A DNA stretch of 64,000 nucleotides from Armatimonadota bacterium (GCA_016125185.1 WGMG01000002.1:186001-250000); one strand, 5' to 3'. Positions 35,491 to 44,605 are shown, counted from the first letter of the stretch. Program-made: numbers and translations. Notes: generated by a model not told the origin, from the letters alone.

Positions 35491-36389
35491 AACGACCCAA
35501 GAAGCGGTTGGTGGACCGCCAGGAGTTTTGGGGGTTCCTGTTCATTTCGCCGTGGCTGATCGGTTTTTTGATCTTCACGGCCGGGCCGATGCTGTCGTCG
35601 CTCGCGCTATCGCTGTACAAGTACGATTTGGCCGATGCGAAGTATGTTGGGTTTGAGAATTATCGGCGGCTGTTTGTGCAAGATCCGCTGTTTTGGAAGG
35701 CGCTGAAGAACACGTTCCTGTACACGTTCTTCACGGTTCCGCTCGGGGTATTGGGGTCGCTATTGATCGCCCTGCTGTTGAACCAGCAGGTGAAGGGGCT
35801 ACGGATTTTTCGGACCCTTTTTTACCTGCCGTCGATGGTTCCGGCGGTGGCATCGGCGTTGCTATGGCAGTGGGTGTTTAACGCCGACAATGGGATTTTG
35901 AACCAGGTTTTGGGTTGGTTCGGACTGCCGAACATCGAGTGGCTCCAGAACGAAAAGTTCACGCTGTGGGCGTTCGTGCTGATGTCGCTGTGGGGCATCG
36001 GCGGGCAACGCATGATCATCTTTTTGGCGGGTTTGCAGGGCATCCCGGAGAGCTATTACGAGGCGGCGAAGCTCGACGGGGCGGGGACGTTCAAGCAGTT
36101 TCGGCACATCACCCTGCCGTCGCTTTCGCCGGTGATGTTCTTCAACCTGGTCTTAGGCTTGGTGGGAGCGTTTCAGGTCTTTACGAGTGCGTACATCATG
36201 ACAAGCGGCGGGCCAAATAACGCGTCGCTGTTCTATTCGCTATACATCTTTCGCAACGCGTTTGAGTACTTCAAGATGGGCAAGGCGAGCGCGATGGCGT
36301 GGGTGCTATTCGTGATCCTGCTGACCTTTACGTTGATTCAGATGGCGCTATCGAAACGGTGGGTCCACTACGAAGGAGAACAGCGATGA
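35487..36389 (+). CDS. Sugar ABC transporter permease, MalF/UgpA type
   Basis: A 300-residue protein with six membrane spans. The EAA loop is YEAAKLDGAGTFKQF...LPSLSP. The start is GTG 35487, which overlaps the stop of the binding protein as GTGA; the longer open frame would lie inside the upstream gene. It forms a heterodimer with the next permease. Confidence 0.9.
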   Translation: MKRPKKRLVDRQEFWGFLFISPWLIGFLIFTAGPMLSSLALSLYKYDLADAKYVGFENYRRLFVQDPLFWKALKNTFLYTFFTVPLGVLGSLLIALLLNQQVKGLRIFRTLFYLPSMVPAVASALLWQWVFNADNGILNQVLGWFGLPNIEWLQNEKFTLWAFVLMSLWGIGGQRMIIFLAGLQGIPESYYEAAKLDGAGTFKQFRHITLPSLSPVMFFNLVLGLVGAFQVFTSAYIMTSGGPNNASLFYSLYIFRNAFEYFKMGKASAMAWVLFVILLTFTLIQMALSKRWVHYEGEQR

Positions 36390-37219
36390 TCCAGCTTTAC
36401 GGCAAGCGCTTCTTCGTCTATTTCATGCTCATCACGGGGGCGTCGATCTTCTCGATTCCTTTCCTGTGGACGATTTCGACGGCGCTGAAGTCGAGCGAGG
36501 AGTACGCCAAGGACCCGGCGCGGTTCATTCCCGCCCATCCCGACTTTTCGAACTTTGCCAAGGCGTGGACGGCGCTTCCCTTTCCGACCTTTGTGTGGAA
36601 CACAATCCTGATCACTGTCATCTGTACCGTCGCGCAAGTTTTGACCGGGTCGCTGGTGGCCTACGGCTTTTCCCGGTTCAAGTTTCCGCTTCGCAACTTC
36701 CTCTTTCTCACCATGCTCGCGACGATGATGTTGCCGGGTCAGGTGACGCAGATTCCGGTGTTCCTGGTGTGGCGAAAGCTTCACGCTATCGACACGTTTT
36801 GGCCGCTGATCGTACCCGCGTTCTTTGGTGGCGGCGCGTTCAACATCTTCCTTTTGCGGCAGTTCTTTTTGACCGTGCCGAGGGAACTTGATGAGGCGGC
36901 GATGATCGACGGCGCGGGGTTCGTTCGCATCTGGTGGAGGATTCTGCTCCCGCTGTCAGGTCCGGCCATCGCGTCGGTGGCGCTGTTCTCGTTCCTCGGT
37001 CAATGGGACTCGTTCGAGAGTCCGCTGATCTATCTGAACTCGCCGGAGAAGTACACCGTGAGTATCGGATTACGCATGTTTCAGGACACGTTCGGAACGA
37101 ATTTTGAGCAGGTCATGGCCGCCTCGCTGGTGCATATTTTGCCCACTATTCTGCTCTTCTTCCTTTGTCAGCGATACTTCTTGAAGGGCATTACGCTCAG
37201 CGGTATGGGAGGAAAGTAG
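36386..37219 (+). CDS. Sugar ABC transporter permease, MalG/UgpE type
   Basis: A 277-residue protein with six spans. The EAA loop is DEAAMIDGAGFVRIW...LPLSGP. The ATG at 36386 overlaps the previous stop (ATGA). As in the 24.7-kb operon, no ATPase gene is present. The next gene begins one base after its stop. Confidence 0.9.
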   Translation: MIQLYGKRFFVYFMLITGASIFSIPFLWTISTALKSSEEYAKDPARFIPAHPDFSNFAKAWTALPFPTFVWNTILITVICTVAQVLTGSLVAYGFSRFKFPLRNFLFLTMLATMMLPGQVTQIPVFLVWRKLHAIDTFWPLIVPAFFGGGAFNIFLLRQFFLTVPRELDEAAMIDGAGFVRIWWRILLPLSGPAIASVALFSFLGQWDSFESPLIYLNSPEKYTVSIGLRMFQDTFGTNFEQVMAASLVHILPTILLFFLCQRYFLKGITLSGMGGK

Positions 37220-37220
37220 C

Positions 37221-38588
37221 TTGGGTCACGTCATCGTATGCGGTCTTGGGCAGGTCGGATACCGAGTGACAACGCTCCTGCTTCGGATGGGCAAACCGGT
37301 GACGGTGGTCGCGCTGGCGGCGCGGTCCGAATTTGAGCGCGAGGTGGCCGAGCTTGGGGCTCGCGTGGTGGTGGGCGATGCTCGCGACCGCGTGGTGTTG
37401 GAGGAGTGCGACATCGGGTCCGCAGAGTCGCTGATTGCCTGTACGGACTCGGACTTGACAAATATCGAGATTTCGCTCGACGCTCAGGGTTCGAATCCTA
37501 ACCTACGCGTCATCGCCCGGCTCTTCGACCAAACATTGGCGCGGAGGCTGGAGGAATCGGTGGGTATCCACCGAGCGCTAGCCATGTCGGTGCTGGCCGC
37601 GCCGAGCTTTGCGGCGACAGGCATCGGGTCGGACGTGATTGGAGCGTTCGACCATGGTGGCCGAACCTATTCCGTGCATTTGAGCGATGACGGGAAGGTC
37701 GACGTTCGACCGTCGCTCGACGTTCGGGTTCGGCAAAGCACCAAACCCCGTAAGCGATTTCGTATGCGTTCGCTTGTGCAGAACATCCCACCTCTGCTAA
37801 CGCGCTTGCTGTTGGCGATCTTCGTCCTAATCGTGATCAGCACGACGGTTTTCGCGGCGGCGATGCACCTTTCAGTGATCGATGCGCTGTACTTTGTGAT
37901 CACGACGTTGACCACGACCGGGTACGGCGACATCTCGGTGAAGGACCACGCGGTTTGGCTGAAGTTATATGCCTGCGCGATGATGTTGTTGGGCTCGGCA
38001 GCAGTGGCCACGCTTTATTCGATCATCACCGACTACCTGGTGTCGGCACGGTTCGATGAGATTTTCGGCCGCCAGCAGGTCTCGGAAAGCGAGCACATCA
38101 TCGTCGTCGGGCTTGGCAACGTCGGCTTTCGCATTGCGGAAGCGCTGGACAAGATGGGCTATTCGGTGGTGGCGATCGATAACAATGCCAATGCGAAGTA
38201 TCGGACTTTGCTTCCTCCCAGCATCGTGTTTGTAGCGGGCGACGGGCGCGACGACGAGACGCTTCGACGGGCGGGAATCGAGACGGCCACGTCGGTGATC
38301 TCGGCGACGCACGACGATGCCATCAACCTTTCGACATGCCTGATGGCAAAGGGCCTGAATCCATCGACGAAGGTCGTGGTGCGGCTGTTCGACGGCGGAT
38401 TTGCCCGGAAAGTTGAGCGGGCGCTGGACGTGGACATGGCGCTAAGCGCCTCGCGCATCTCGGCTCCGGGCTTTGTCGGAGCGGCGATCGTGCCGGATTC
38501 CGTCTTCAGCTTTGTGACGCAGGACGAGTTTGTGTCGATCCTGCCGAAGGGCGATGGGTTTGAATTTGTCCATCGGAGATTGGTCTGA
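37221..38588 (+). CDS. Potassium channel with RCK (TrkA-N) domains at both ends
   Basis: A 455-residue protein in three parts. Residues 1-140 are a Rossmann RCK domain with GLGQVG (8-13). Residues 193-275 form a two-helix pore: TM1 LLLAIFVLIVISTTVFA, selectivity filter TTTGYGD (231-237), and TM2 around LYACAMMLLGSAAVATLYSII. Residues 290-455 are a second RCK domain with GLGNVG (297-302). It should pass K+ and be gated by nucleotide or ions. The start is TTG 37221 with GGAGGA upstream; it is the last gene of the importer run, one base after its stop, though its function is unrelated. Confidence 0.85.
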   Translation: MGHVIVCGLGQVGYRVTTLLLRMGKPVTVVALAARSEFEREVAELGARVVVGDARDRVVLEECDIGSAESLIACTDSDLTNIEISLDAQGSNPNLRVIARLFDQTLARRLEESVGIHRALAMSVLAAPSFAATGIGSDVIGAFDHGGRTYSVHLSDDGKVDVRPSLDVRVRQSTKPRKRFRMRSLVQNIPPLLTRLLLAIFVLIVISTTVFAAAMHLSVIDALYFVITTLTTTGYGDISVKDHAVWLKLYACAMMLLGSAAVATLYSIITDYLVSARFDEIFGRQQVSESEHIIVVGLGNVGFRIAEALDKMGYSVVAIDNNANAKYRTLLPPSIVFVAGDGRDDETLRRAGIETATSVISATHDDAINLSTCLMAKGLNPSTKVVVRLFDGGFARKVERALDVDMALSASRISAPGFVGAAIVPDSVFSFVTQDEFVSILPKGDGFEFVHRRLV

Positions 38589-38595
38589 GCCACAA

Positions 38596-38788
38596 GAAGA
38601 GTTCGCTAGACCTGTTTGTTGCCGGTCAGGAGTTCCCATGTTCGGTCTTTCGACCGCACCACCCCCTCTGAAATCAAAGGGGTAGCTTGATCTGGTCGGT
38701 TAGCAAAGGGTTAAGGTGTAACGGATTCGATGGATAACACAGGGCACAATCGAATGGATCGTGTGACTCGTGTTCTCCATTCCTGTTC
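38596..38788. other. Short gap with a hairpin shared with 31.8 kb
   Basis: No gene. CCCCT-10 bases-AGGGG followed by TAGCTTGATCTGG (38662-38695) parallels 31829-31853. A word ATCGAATGGA-like is repeated near 38728 and 38751. Confidence 0.4.
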
Positions 38789-38795
38789 TCAGGCG

Positions 38796-39971
38796 TCAGC
38801 CTTTCGGGAAGTCGCGGGGCGGCTTGGTTCGCGAGGGTTTGCGGGTGAATAGGTCGCCGAACTTGACGCCATTTGAAACCGCGCCACCATTGCTGAGGAA
38901 CCAGTGGTCGCCCACGGCTCCCGAAGCGTAGTCGAATCGGTCATTTTTGCCAGTGCCGTCGCAAGAGAACTGAGCCTGAAGCTGTTCATGCCATTTCTTG
39001 TCGGGTCCGGCGAGGAAGACCGGGCCGAACTCGGCTTTGCGTTGGAGGTTTCCATTGGAACCACCGAAGTTCTCGTTGAACGAGTAAAGGCCGTGCATGT
39101 AGGAGCCGTCTTTCGGGGCGCGGAACTTGGCGATGAGGCCCCACTTCTTTTTGTCGTTGAAGTAGTAATAACCGGTGTAGATAGTGGCGTCGCCCTGGGG
39201 TTCGGCGTGGACGAGGAAGCGGTGGACCTCGTTGGTCTTCCAGTTGTAGACGAGGTGGCTGTGCCCGCCCGTGCCTTCGTTGCCAAAGTCGCCGGCCACG
39301 ACGCCGTCACCCTTGGCGAGGAGTCGGACGCGGTCATCGGAGCCGACCTTGTTGCGATCGACGGCTTCATTACCCGAGTCCCAAACCGAGAAGATGATAC
39401 GGCGTTCGGTCGGAGAGTTGACCTGCATGCCGAAGTAGCCGCGGTGCCAGCCGCAGGCCTCGTAATAGGTGTATTTCGGGTCGGTCTTGGGTCGAACCTC
39501 ATTGTAGAACCACTCCACCGGCTGGTCTTTCTCGGTGGGATATTTGAGGTGGACGCTGGCGCAGTTTCGGCGCTCCTTAAGGTTGAATCGCGCGCCCTCG
39601 GTGGCGGTTCCGGTGAGAGTGAGACCGGTGATGGTGCCGTAGTCCTCCGTGCCAAGGGCGAGCGCAGGCTTGAGCGTGATGGTACGATAACCAGCGTCCT
39701 TGATTTGGAACGTTGCGTGGCGATCGAGATTGATGGGTTTGGTGACGCCGTCGATTTGCAGAACGAACTGGGCATCGACGGAGTTGCCATCGATCTTGAT
39801 ATCGAGCGTGCCTGGTTTGAGGTCGCCGATCCAAACGAGGCTTTGCTTGGAATCCTTCCAGGGCCCGGCGCCGTTTTGGCTGATCGGAATGCCTTCGTCG
39901 TTGGGAGAGGAATATGCGGTGTAAGCGGGTACGACGAGCGGGGCAGCCAAAGCCAACGCAAATAAGACCAT
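38796..39971 (-). CDS. DUF3472 family secreted protein
   Basis: A 391-residue protein with a signal peptide (MVLFALALAAPLVVPAYTA). Residues ~20-130 resemble the DUF5077 beta domain. From ~150 the DUF3472 hallmarks follow: WFYNEVRPKTDPKYTYYEACGWHRGYFGMQVNSPTERRIIFSVWDSG (key words YNEV, GYFGMQVNSPTERR, FSVWDSG), GNEGTGGHSH, YNWKTNEVHRFLV and IAKFRAP. The family is extracellular and often carbohydrate-linked, but no reaction is known. TAAACT stands six bases before the ATG. Confidence 0.85.
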   Translation of the reverse strand: MVLFALALAAPLVVPAYTAYSSPNDEGIPISQNGAGPWKDSKQSLVWIGDLKPGTLDIKIDGNSVDAQFVLQIDGVTKPINLDRHATFQIKDAGYRTITLKPALALGTEDYGTITGLTLTGTATEGARFNLKERRNCASVHLKYPTEKDQPVEWFYNEVRPKTDPKYTYYEACGWHRGYFGMQVNSPTERRIIFSVWDSGNEAVDRNKVGSDDRVRLLAKGDGVVAGDFGNEGTGGHSHLVYNWKTNEVHRFLVHAEPQGDATIYTGYYYFNDKKKWGLIAKFRAPKDGSYMHGLYSFNENFGGSNGNLQRKAEFGPVFLAGPDKKWHEQLQAQFSCDGTGKNDRFDYASGAVGDHWFLSNGGAVSNGVKFGDLFTRKPSRTKPPRDFPKG

Positions 39972-39977
39972 GACTTA

Positions 39978-39983
39978 AGTTTA
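39978..39983 (-). promoter_or_regulatory. TAAACT box six bases before the DUF3472 start
   Basis: Minus strand TAAACT, then TAAGTC, then ATG at 39971. No ribosome site. Confidence 0.5.
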
Positions 39984-40060
39984 CTTTGACTCCTTCGATA
40001 ATTTTGCTAGTTCGGATTCGCTGTGACCGAGTCATCTCTTGGTCGGAAACCCTTAGGCGC

Positions 40061-40086
40061 GGTCCTGGGCCACGTGACCCAGGACC
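40061..40086 (+). promoter_or_regulatory. Hairpin in the leader of the basic-protein gene
   Basis: Perfect 9-bp stem GGTCCTGGG/CCCAGGACC with an 8-base loop, 50 bases before the start codon. There is no T-run, so it is more likely a leader structure or operator than a terminator. Confidence 0.5.
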
Positions 40087-40136
40087 GAATGGTCGTCGCT
40101 TGTGCAGGCGTCTCCCAGGTTTGTAAGGAGTTTCAG

Positions 40137-40646
40137 ATGCCCGAAAAAAAGACCATCAAGAAAGCCCGTCAACTCAAACGGGAAGGTAAATCGCCATCCA
40201 CTCAAGCCAGCGAATTTGTGAAAGAAGAGATCGAAAGGATTCGAAACGGCAAGCATGGTACGCGATCGGCCAAGCAAGCAATCGCGATCGGCCTGTCGAG
40301 AGCTCGACGCGCGGGAGTTGAGCTACCGGCACCCAAGAAAGGCAAGTATTCGGAAGATGTCCGCGAAAAAGCCCAAAGAGATCTTGCTAAAGGCAAGAAA
40401 GATCCAGACGCGAAACCATCTTCGACCCGCAGTCGCGCTGTCACGGAAGCTCTGAAAAATGAGGGACAGCAGTCCGTCTCACATCGCGCGCTCTCTCGCC
40501 ACGCAAAGTCAGTAGCAAAGAAACGCACAGCTAAGGAACGGTCCGAGATCGCCAAGCGAGCTGCAGCCAGCCGCACGCCTGAAGAACGGTCGGAATCGGC
40601 GAGGAAAGCGGCCAGGACACGCAAACGAATTCAGGCTCGAAGATAG
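40137..40646 (+). CDS. Very basic, histone-H1-like protein (DUF6496-like)
   Basis: 169 residues, extremely rich in Lys, Arg and Ala. The N-terminal third contains KHGTRSAKQAIAIGLSRARRAG, of which the SxKQAIAIxLSxARxAG core is typical of the DUF6496-like group. The C-terminal part has Lys/Arg-Ala repeats (ERSEIAKRAAASRTPEERSESARKAARTRKR) reminiscent of plasmid-encoded KGG/stress proteins and histone H1 tails. DNA binding is likely but not shown. The start is fixed by AAGGAG seven bases before the ATG at 40137; an upstream in-frame start would run through the leader hairpin. Confidence 0.75.
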   Translation: MPEKKTIKKARQLKREGKSPSTQASEFVKEEIERIRNGKHGTRSAKQAIAIGLSRARRAGVELPAPKKGKYSEDVREKAQRDLAKGKKDPDAKPSSTRSRAVTEALKNEGQQSVSHRALSRHAKSVAKKRTAKERSEIAKRAAASRTPEERSESARKAARTRKRIQARR

Positions 40647-40651
40647 CCTAG

Positions 40652-40684
40652 CTTGGACTCCGAGGCTGCTACTCGGAGTCCAAG
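40652..40684. terminator. Perfect inverted repeat between convergent genes
   Basis: 13-base arms CTTGGACTCCGAG and complement, 7-base loop. It lies between two stop codons; lacks T-runs on either side, so it is a likely but atypical bidirectional terminator. Confidence 0.6.
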
Positions 40685-40692
40685 TCTTGAGC

Positions 40693-43356
40693 TTATGGCG
40701 TGACGATTTCCGGTTCGGGAAAGCCCAAACCTTCGATCTGCTTAAGAATTTCTGCTTTGTCTCCTACCAAGACAATCATCGCCTTCGAGCGTTGAATGTA
40801 CTTGCGCGCAATTTCATTCAAGCGGCTGTCGGACAGGTTCGAAAGCTTGGCGATCTTTCCGTCGATATCCTGAAGCGTGATTCCGGTGCTGAGGCCCGAC
40901 GTTCCCACACCCGTGATGCTTCCAAGGGTCGAGAAGTCGGTGATGACATCGGTGCGCATGATCTCGCCCGCTTTTTTGGCTTCGACGGCGTCGATGTCGC
41001 CCTTCTCCAACCGGCCGATTTCCTTCAGAAATTCCTTGAGCGACGCGCCGGTGACATCGGCACGAACCGAAGACACCATCGTGAACCAACTGAGGTACGG
41101 ATCGACGCCGAGGCGGGAGCCTGCGCCGTACGTATAGCCCTTATCCTCGCGCAGATTCTGGTTCAGGCGGCTGGTGAAGCTTCCGCCGCTGACCACGCGG
41201 ACGGCATCGAGATCGAGGAAGTCCGGGTCCTTGTCGGTGACGGCTGGGAATAGGAAGTTGATGACGGTCTGAACGGCGTTGGGGCGGTCAACGATGATCA
41301 GGCGGCTCTTTTGGGTCGGGATTGGCGGGATGGTGAAGGAGGTTTCACCGGTCGATGTTCCCAGCTTCAATTGACCGAGCGGCGCTAGAGCCGAGACGGC
41401 GGCTTGGTCGTCCCAGCCAGCAGCGGCGAAGAGAGTTGGCTTGATTCCTTCCACCTTTTTCGCCATGGCAAGGACGTCTTCGTACGTAATCGACTTGACG
41501 CTTTCAAGGGTGCCATCGATCGGCTTCGCGTAGGGGTGGTCCTTGCCGAGGAATTCCCGGCGGCCAACCTTGTCCATGACGACGCGGGGATTATCGTTTT
41601 CCTGCTCCAGTTGGGCAGTCAGTTCGTCCTTGTATTGCTCGAAGTCGTCCTTGGAGATGGTCGGAGCGGTGAGCACGCCGCCGAACAATTCGAGGGCCTT
41701 GCCCGCATTGGATGTCGGCGATTGGAGGCTGAAGGTGGTGTCTCGGTAACCAGTGCTGGCGTTGATCGATGCTCCGAGGAGGTCGAGTTGGGCCGCGAAA
41801 GCCGCGCTCTGCATCTTCATCGCGCCGCGACTCATCAGTTCGGTCGTCATTGCGATCAGGCCGAGCTTGGGTTCGCCGATCGTTCCGAGATCGTAGTGAG
41901 CGCGAACCGAGAACATCGGTACACCTGGGCGGCTCCAATAAGCCACGGCCTGCGAGCCAATCTTGAGGTTGTGCGGCTTCGGCGTAGAGAAGGCTTCGGG
42001 GGCGTCGATAGTCGGTCGCTCATCTCGAGGGTTCTTTGCCTGCTCGGCCGTTTCGGGCACGACGCGAAGGGTAAGGCGGTTGGCCTTCAGGTATTTCTGA
42101 ACGGCGGCTTTCACTGAGGCGGGCGTTGCGGCGCGGAAGGCGTCGATCTCGCGCTGGAAGGAGTCCGGGTCGCCATAGTAGAACTCGTACTCGTTCATCT
42201 TGTCCGCCTTTTGGTCGATGCTTTGGAGCGTGTTGGCGACGGACGACTCCTCTTTGGCCACGATTCGCTTCAGTTCATTGGCGGTTGGTCCAGTTTTGGC
42301 CAGGTCGTCGATAACCTTTTCGATGGCTTTTTCCAGGTCGTCCTGGCTCTTGCCGTTGGCGAGGGTGGCGTCGATGTAGAAGAGCGAGCCGAGGTACCGG
42401 TCCTCGACAAAGGCCGAGACGTCGCTGGCGAGGCCGAGCTTGTTCACAAGCTCATCCTGAAGGCGGCTGGCGAGGCCATCGCCGAGCACACTGGCGGCGA
42501 TATTCATTTCCACGTCACCCGGTTTGGTCTCGGGAGGAGTGTGCCACACGAGGATCGACTTCGCAGCGGAAACCTGGTCGACCATCGTCAGCTTTTCGCT
42601 GGGGAAGGTGAACGGCTGGACCAACTTGCGGGGGACGTCGTTGGCGCGAGGGAGGGTGCCGAAAAGCTGATTGATGAGCGGCTTGATCTTCGCGGGATCG
42701 AAGTCACCAGCTACCACCAGCGAGGCATTGTTGGGTACGTAGAAGGTGGAGAAGAAGTTCTGGACATCCTGCACCGACGCGGCAGACAGGTCCTCGTGGG
42801 AGCCGATGACTGACGTCGAATACGGATGGCCTTTGGGGAACATGAGGCCATTGATGGCCTCGTACGCCTTGCCGTACGGCGTGTTTTCGGTGTTTTGGCG
42901 GCGCTCATTCTTGACGACATCGCGCTGGAGGTCGAGCTTCTTTTGGGTCATCGCCTTACCGAGGTCCTCTAGACGGTCGGCGTCGAGCCAGATGAGGGTG
43001 GGAAGAAGGTTCGACGGGCCGAACGAATAGTAGTTGGTGCGATCCTCGGCGGTGGAGGCGTTGTTCTGTCCTCCCGCCTGCTCCATGATTTGGTCGAATT
43101 GGCCGGTGGGAACCCGGTTCGTGCCCATGAACATCAGGTGCTCGAACAGGTGGGCGAAGCCGCTTCGGCGATCTGGCTCGTCCTTCGATCCGACATAAAA
43201 CCAGGTGTTGATCGTCGCGACCGGGAGAGTCTTGTCGACGGTGAGGATGACCTTCATGCCGTTGGGAAGGACGTACTTTTCGTACGGGACTTTGATGGCC
43301 GTATCCCCTCCGGTGGCGAGGATCGAATACAAGGCGGCAGTGGCCAGTAAGGACAT
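40693..43356 (-). CDS. M16 family zinc metallopeptidase, full-length two-half form
   Basis: An 887-residue protein. The zinc site is the inverted HLFEH (H69, E72, H73), with the third ligand in the ENTPYGKAYEAINGL region. It consists of two M16 units: an active N-terminal half and a C-terminal half starting near residue 460 that lacks the zinc site. A weak signal sequence (LLATAALYSILATGG) suggests a periplasmic location, as for bacterial pitrilysin-like enzymes that degrade small peptides. TAAACT plus AGGAG lie directly before the ATG. It is monocistronic or paired with the J-domain gene upstream. Confidence 0.9.
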   Translation of the reverse strand: MSLLATAALYSILATGGDTAIKVPYEKYVLPNGMKVILTVDKTLPVATINTWFYVGSKDEPDRRSGFAHLFEHLMFMGTNRVPTGQFDQIMEQAGGQNNASTAEDRTNYYSFGPSNLLPTLIWLDADRLEDLGKAMTQKKLDLQRDVVKNERRQNTENTPYGKAYEAINGLMFPKGHPYSTSVIGSHEDLSAASVQDVQNFFSTFYVPNNASLVVAGDFDPAKIKPLINQLFGTLPRANDVPRKLVQPFTFPSEKLTMVDQVSAAKSILVWHTPPETKPGDVEMNIAASVLGDGLASRLQDELVNKLGLASDVSAFVEDRYLGSLFYIDATLANGKSQDDLEKAIEKVIDDLAKTGPTANELKRIVAKEESSVANTLQSIDQKADKMNEYEFYYGDPDSFQREIDAFRAATPASVKAAVQKYLKANRLTLRVVPETAEQAKNPRDERPTIDAPEAFSTPKPHNLKIGSQAVAYWSRPGVPMFSVRAHYDLGTIGEPKLGLIAMTTELMSRGAMKMQSAAFAAQLDLLGASINASTGYRDTTFSLQSPTSNAGKALELFGGVLTAPTISKDDFEQYKDELTAQLEQENDNPRVVMDKVGRREFLGKDHPYAKPIDGTLESVKSITYEDVLAMAKKVEGIKPTLFAAAGWDDQAAVSALAPLGQLKLGTSTGETSFTIPPIPTQKSRLIIVDRPNAVQTVINFLFPAVTDKDPDFLDLDAVRVVSGGSFTSRLNQNLREDKGYTYGAGSRLGVDPYLSWFTMVSSVRADVTGASLKEFLKEIGRLEKGDIDAVEAKKAGEIMRTDVITDFSTLGSITGVGTSGLSTGITLQDIDGKIAKLSNLSDSRLNEIARKYIQRSKAMIVLVGDKAEILKQIEGLGFPEPEIVTP

Positions 43357-43447
43357 ATCTCCTAGTTTACGGAATTTGGTACTTGGGGAGTTTCGTGAAC
43401 CGGTAACAGTGAACCGAGAACCGCAAGCCGTTTACAGCGCTACTTCC

Positions 43448-44605
43448 CTAACTAGCTTTGGCGGTGACTTCGAAAAGGCGGACGATGCGATCTTGGCCGC
43501 TGACCGCGAGCTTCGTTCCATCGGCGCTGAACGCGACGCAACTAATCGGTCGGCTGGACACTTCCAATCGGACGTTTCCGATACCTTTCGCCGCATTCCA
43601 CAGACCAATGGTGCCGTCGCGGGAGGCGGAAGCGAAAAGCCAGCCATTGGGGTGGAAGGCGATGGATTCGATGGGGCGGCCGTGGCCATATAGCATCTTG
43701 ACCAATTCGCCAGTGTCAAGGTTGAACACGCGGATGCTGAGGTCGACACCGGCAACCGCGAGGTATCGATTGTCGGTGCTGAAGGCGATAGCGGTGACCA
43801 CCGAGCGAATCTTATCGATGCTTCTAAGCCACTTGCCGCTACGGGCTTCGCGGATGGCGACTTTGGCGTTGGCGGTGCCGGAAGCGAGAAATCGGCCATC
43901 GGGGCTGAAGGCAACCGCAGTCACGCTGGCGTCCTCGGTGCGGAGCGAGAATCGCGCGGAGCCAGTGGTGGAATCGCACACGCGAAGATGGTGGTGAATG
44001 GAGCCAGAAGCGACGGCGTTCCCGTCGCCAGAGATGGCCAGACAGCTCACCCACTCCTCGTGGACGCCTTTCCAAGTCGTTACTTGATCGTTTTCGAGGC
44101 ACCAAACGTTGACCTGACTGTCGCTGCTTCCGGCAGCGACCACGCGGTCTTCGGCGAAGGCTTTGAGGGTGGAAATGTTGCCCGATTCGAGCTTGGTCTG
44201 GCGGGATCGCTGGCCGCCGTCGTTCCACCAAATGACCTCGTTATCGAAACCAACCGAGATGAGTGCGCCGGAGTCCGGCGCGAAGGATACGGCGTAGACC
44301 GGCGTCTTGTGGCCATACAGGCGGCGCATCAGTTTGATGCGAACCGGATTCTTTGGCGAGTGCTTTTGGACGGTTTCGCGGACCGCGCCGGCGAGGATGG
44401 CGTCGTACTCTTCCCTCCGAGCTTGGTCGATGAGGGTTTCGAACGCCTCATTGATGCGCGCCATGTCTTCATGAGCGTCGGGGGAATCGCTCACATCGGG
44501 GTGGTGCTTTTGGGCAAGCCGACGATAGGCCTTGCGAATCGTTTCCGAATCGGCAGAGGACCCAACACCTAGAACTTCGTAATGGGTTGGCGCACTGGTG
44601 GTCAA
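43448..44605 (-). CDS. J-domain fused to a WD40 propeller
   Basis: A 385-residue soluble protein. Residues 6-70 are a DnaJ J-domain with the HPD motif at 35-37 (QKHHPDVSD), which should stimulate an Hsp70 ATPase. Residues 90-385 contain about seven WD40-like repeats, for example LYGHKTPVYAVSFAPDSG, VTAVAFSPDGRFLASGTANAKV, IESIAFHPNGWLFASASRDGTIGLW and ISCVAFSADGTKLAVSGQDR. There is no Gly/Phe or zinc-finger region. It would be a specialised co-chaperone whose propeller picks clients. The start is TTG 44605; an in-frame stop lies six codons upstream, so the end is well defined. Confidence 0.85.
   Translation of the reverse strand: MTTSAPTHYEVLGVGSSADSETIRKAYRRLAQKHHPDVSDSPDAHEDMARINEAFETLIDQARREEYDAILAGAVRETVQKHSPKNPVRIKLMRRLYGHKTPVYAVSFAPDSGALISVGFDNEVIWWNDGGQRSRQTKLESGNISTLKAFAEDRVVAAGSSDSQVNVWCLENDQVTTWKGVHEEWVSCLAISGDGNAVASGSIHHHLRVCDSTTGSARFSLRTEDASVTAVAFSPDGRFLASGTANAKVAIREARSGKWLRSIDKIRSVVTAIAFSTDNRYLAVAGVDLSIRVFNLDTGELVKMLYGHGRPIESIAFHPNGWLFASASRDGTIGLWNAAKGIGNVRLEVSSRPISCVAFSADGTKLAVSGQDRIVRLFEVTAKAS

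Noticed and set aside
37487-37505. GGTTCGAATCC-like T-arm sequence
   Set aside because: It lies inside the channel gene in frame, and no other tRNA arms surround it.
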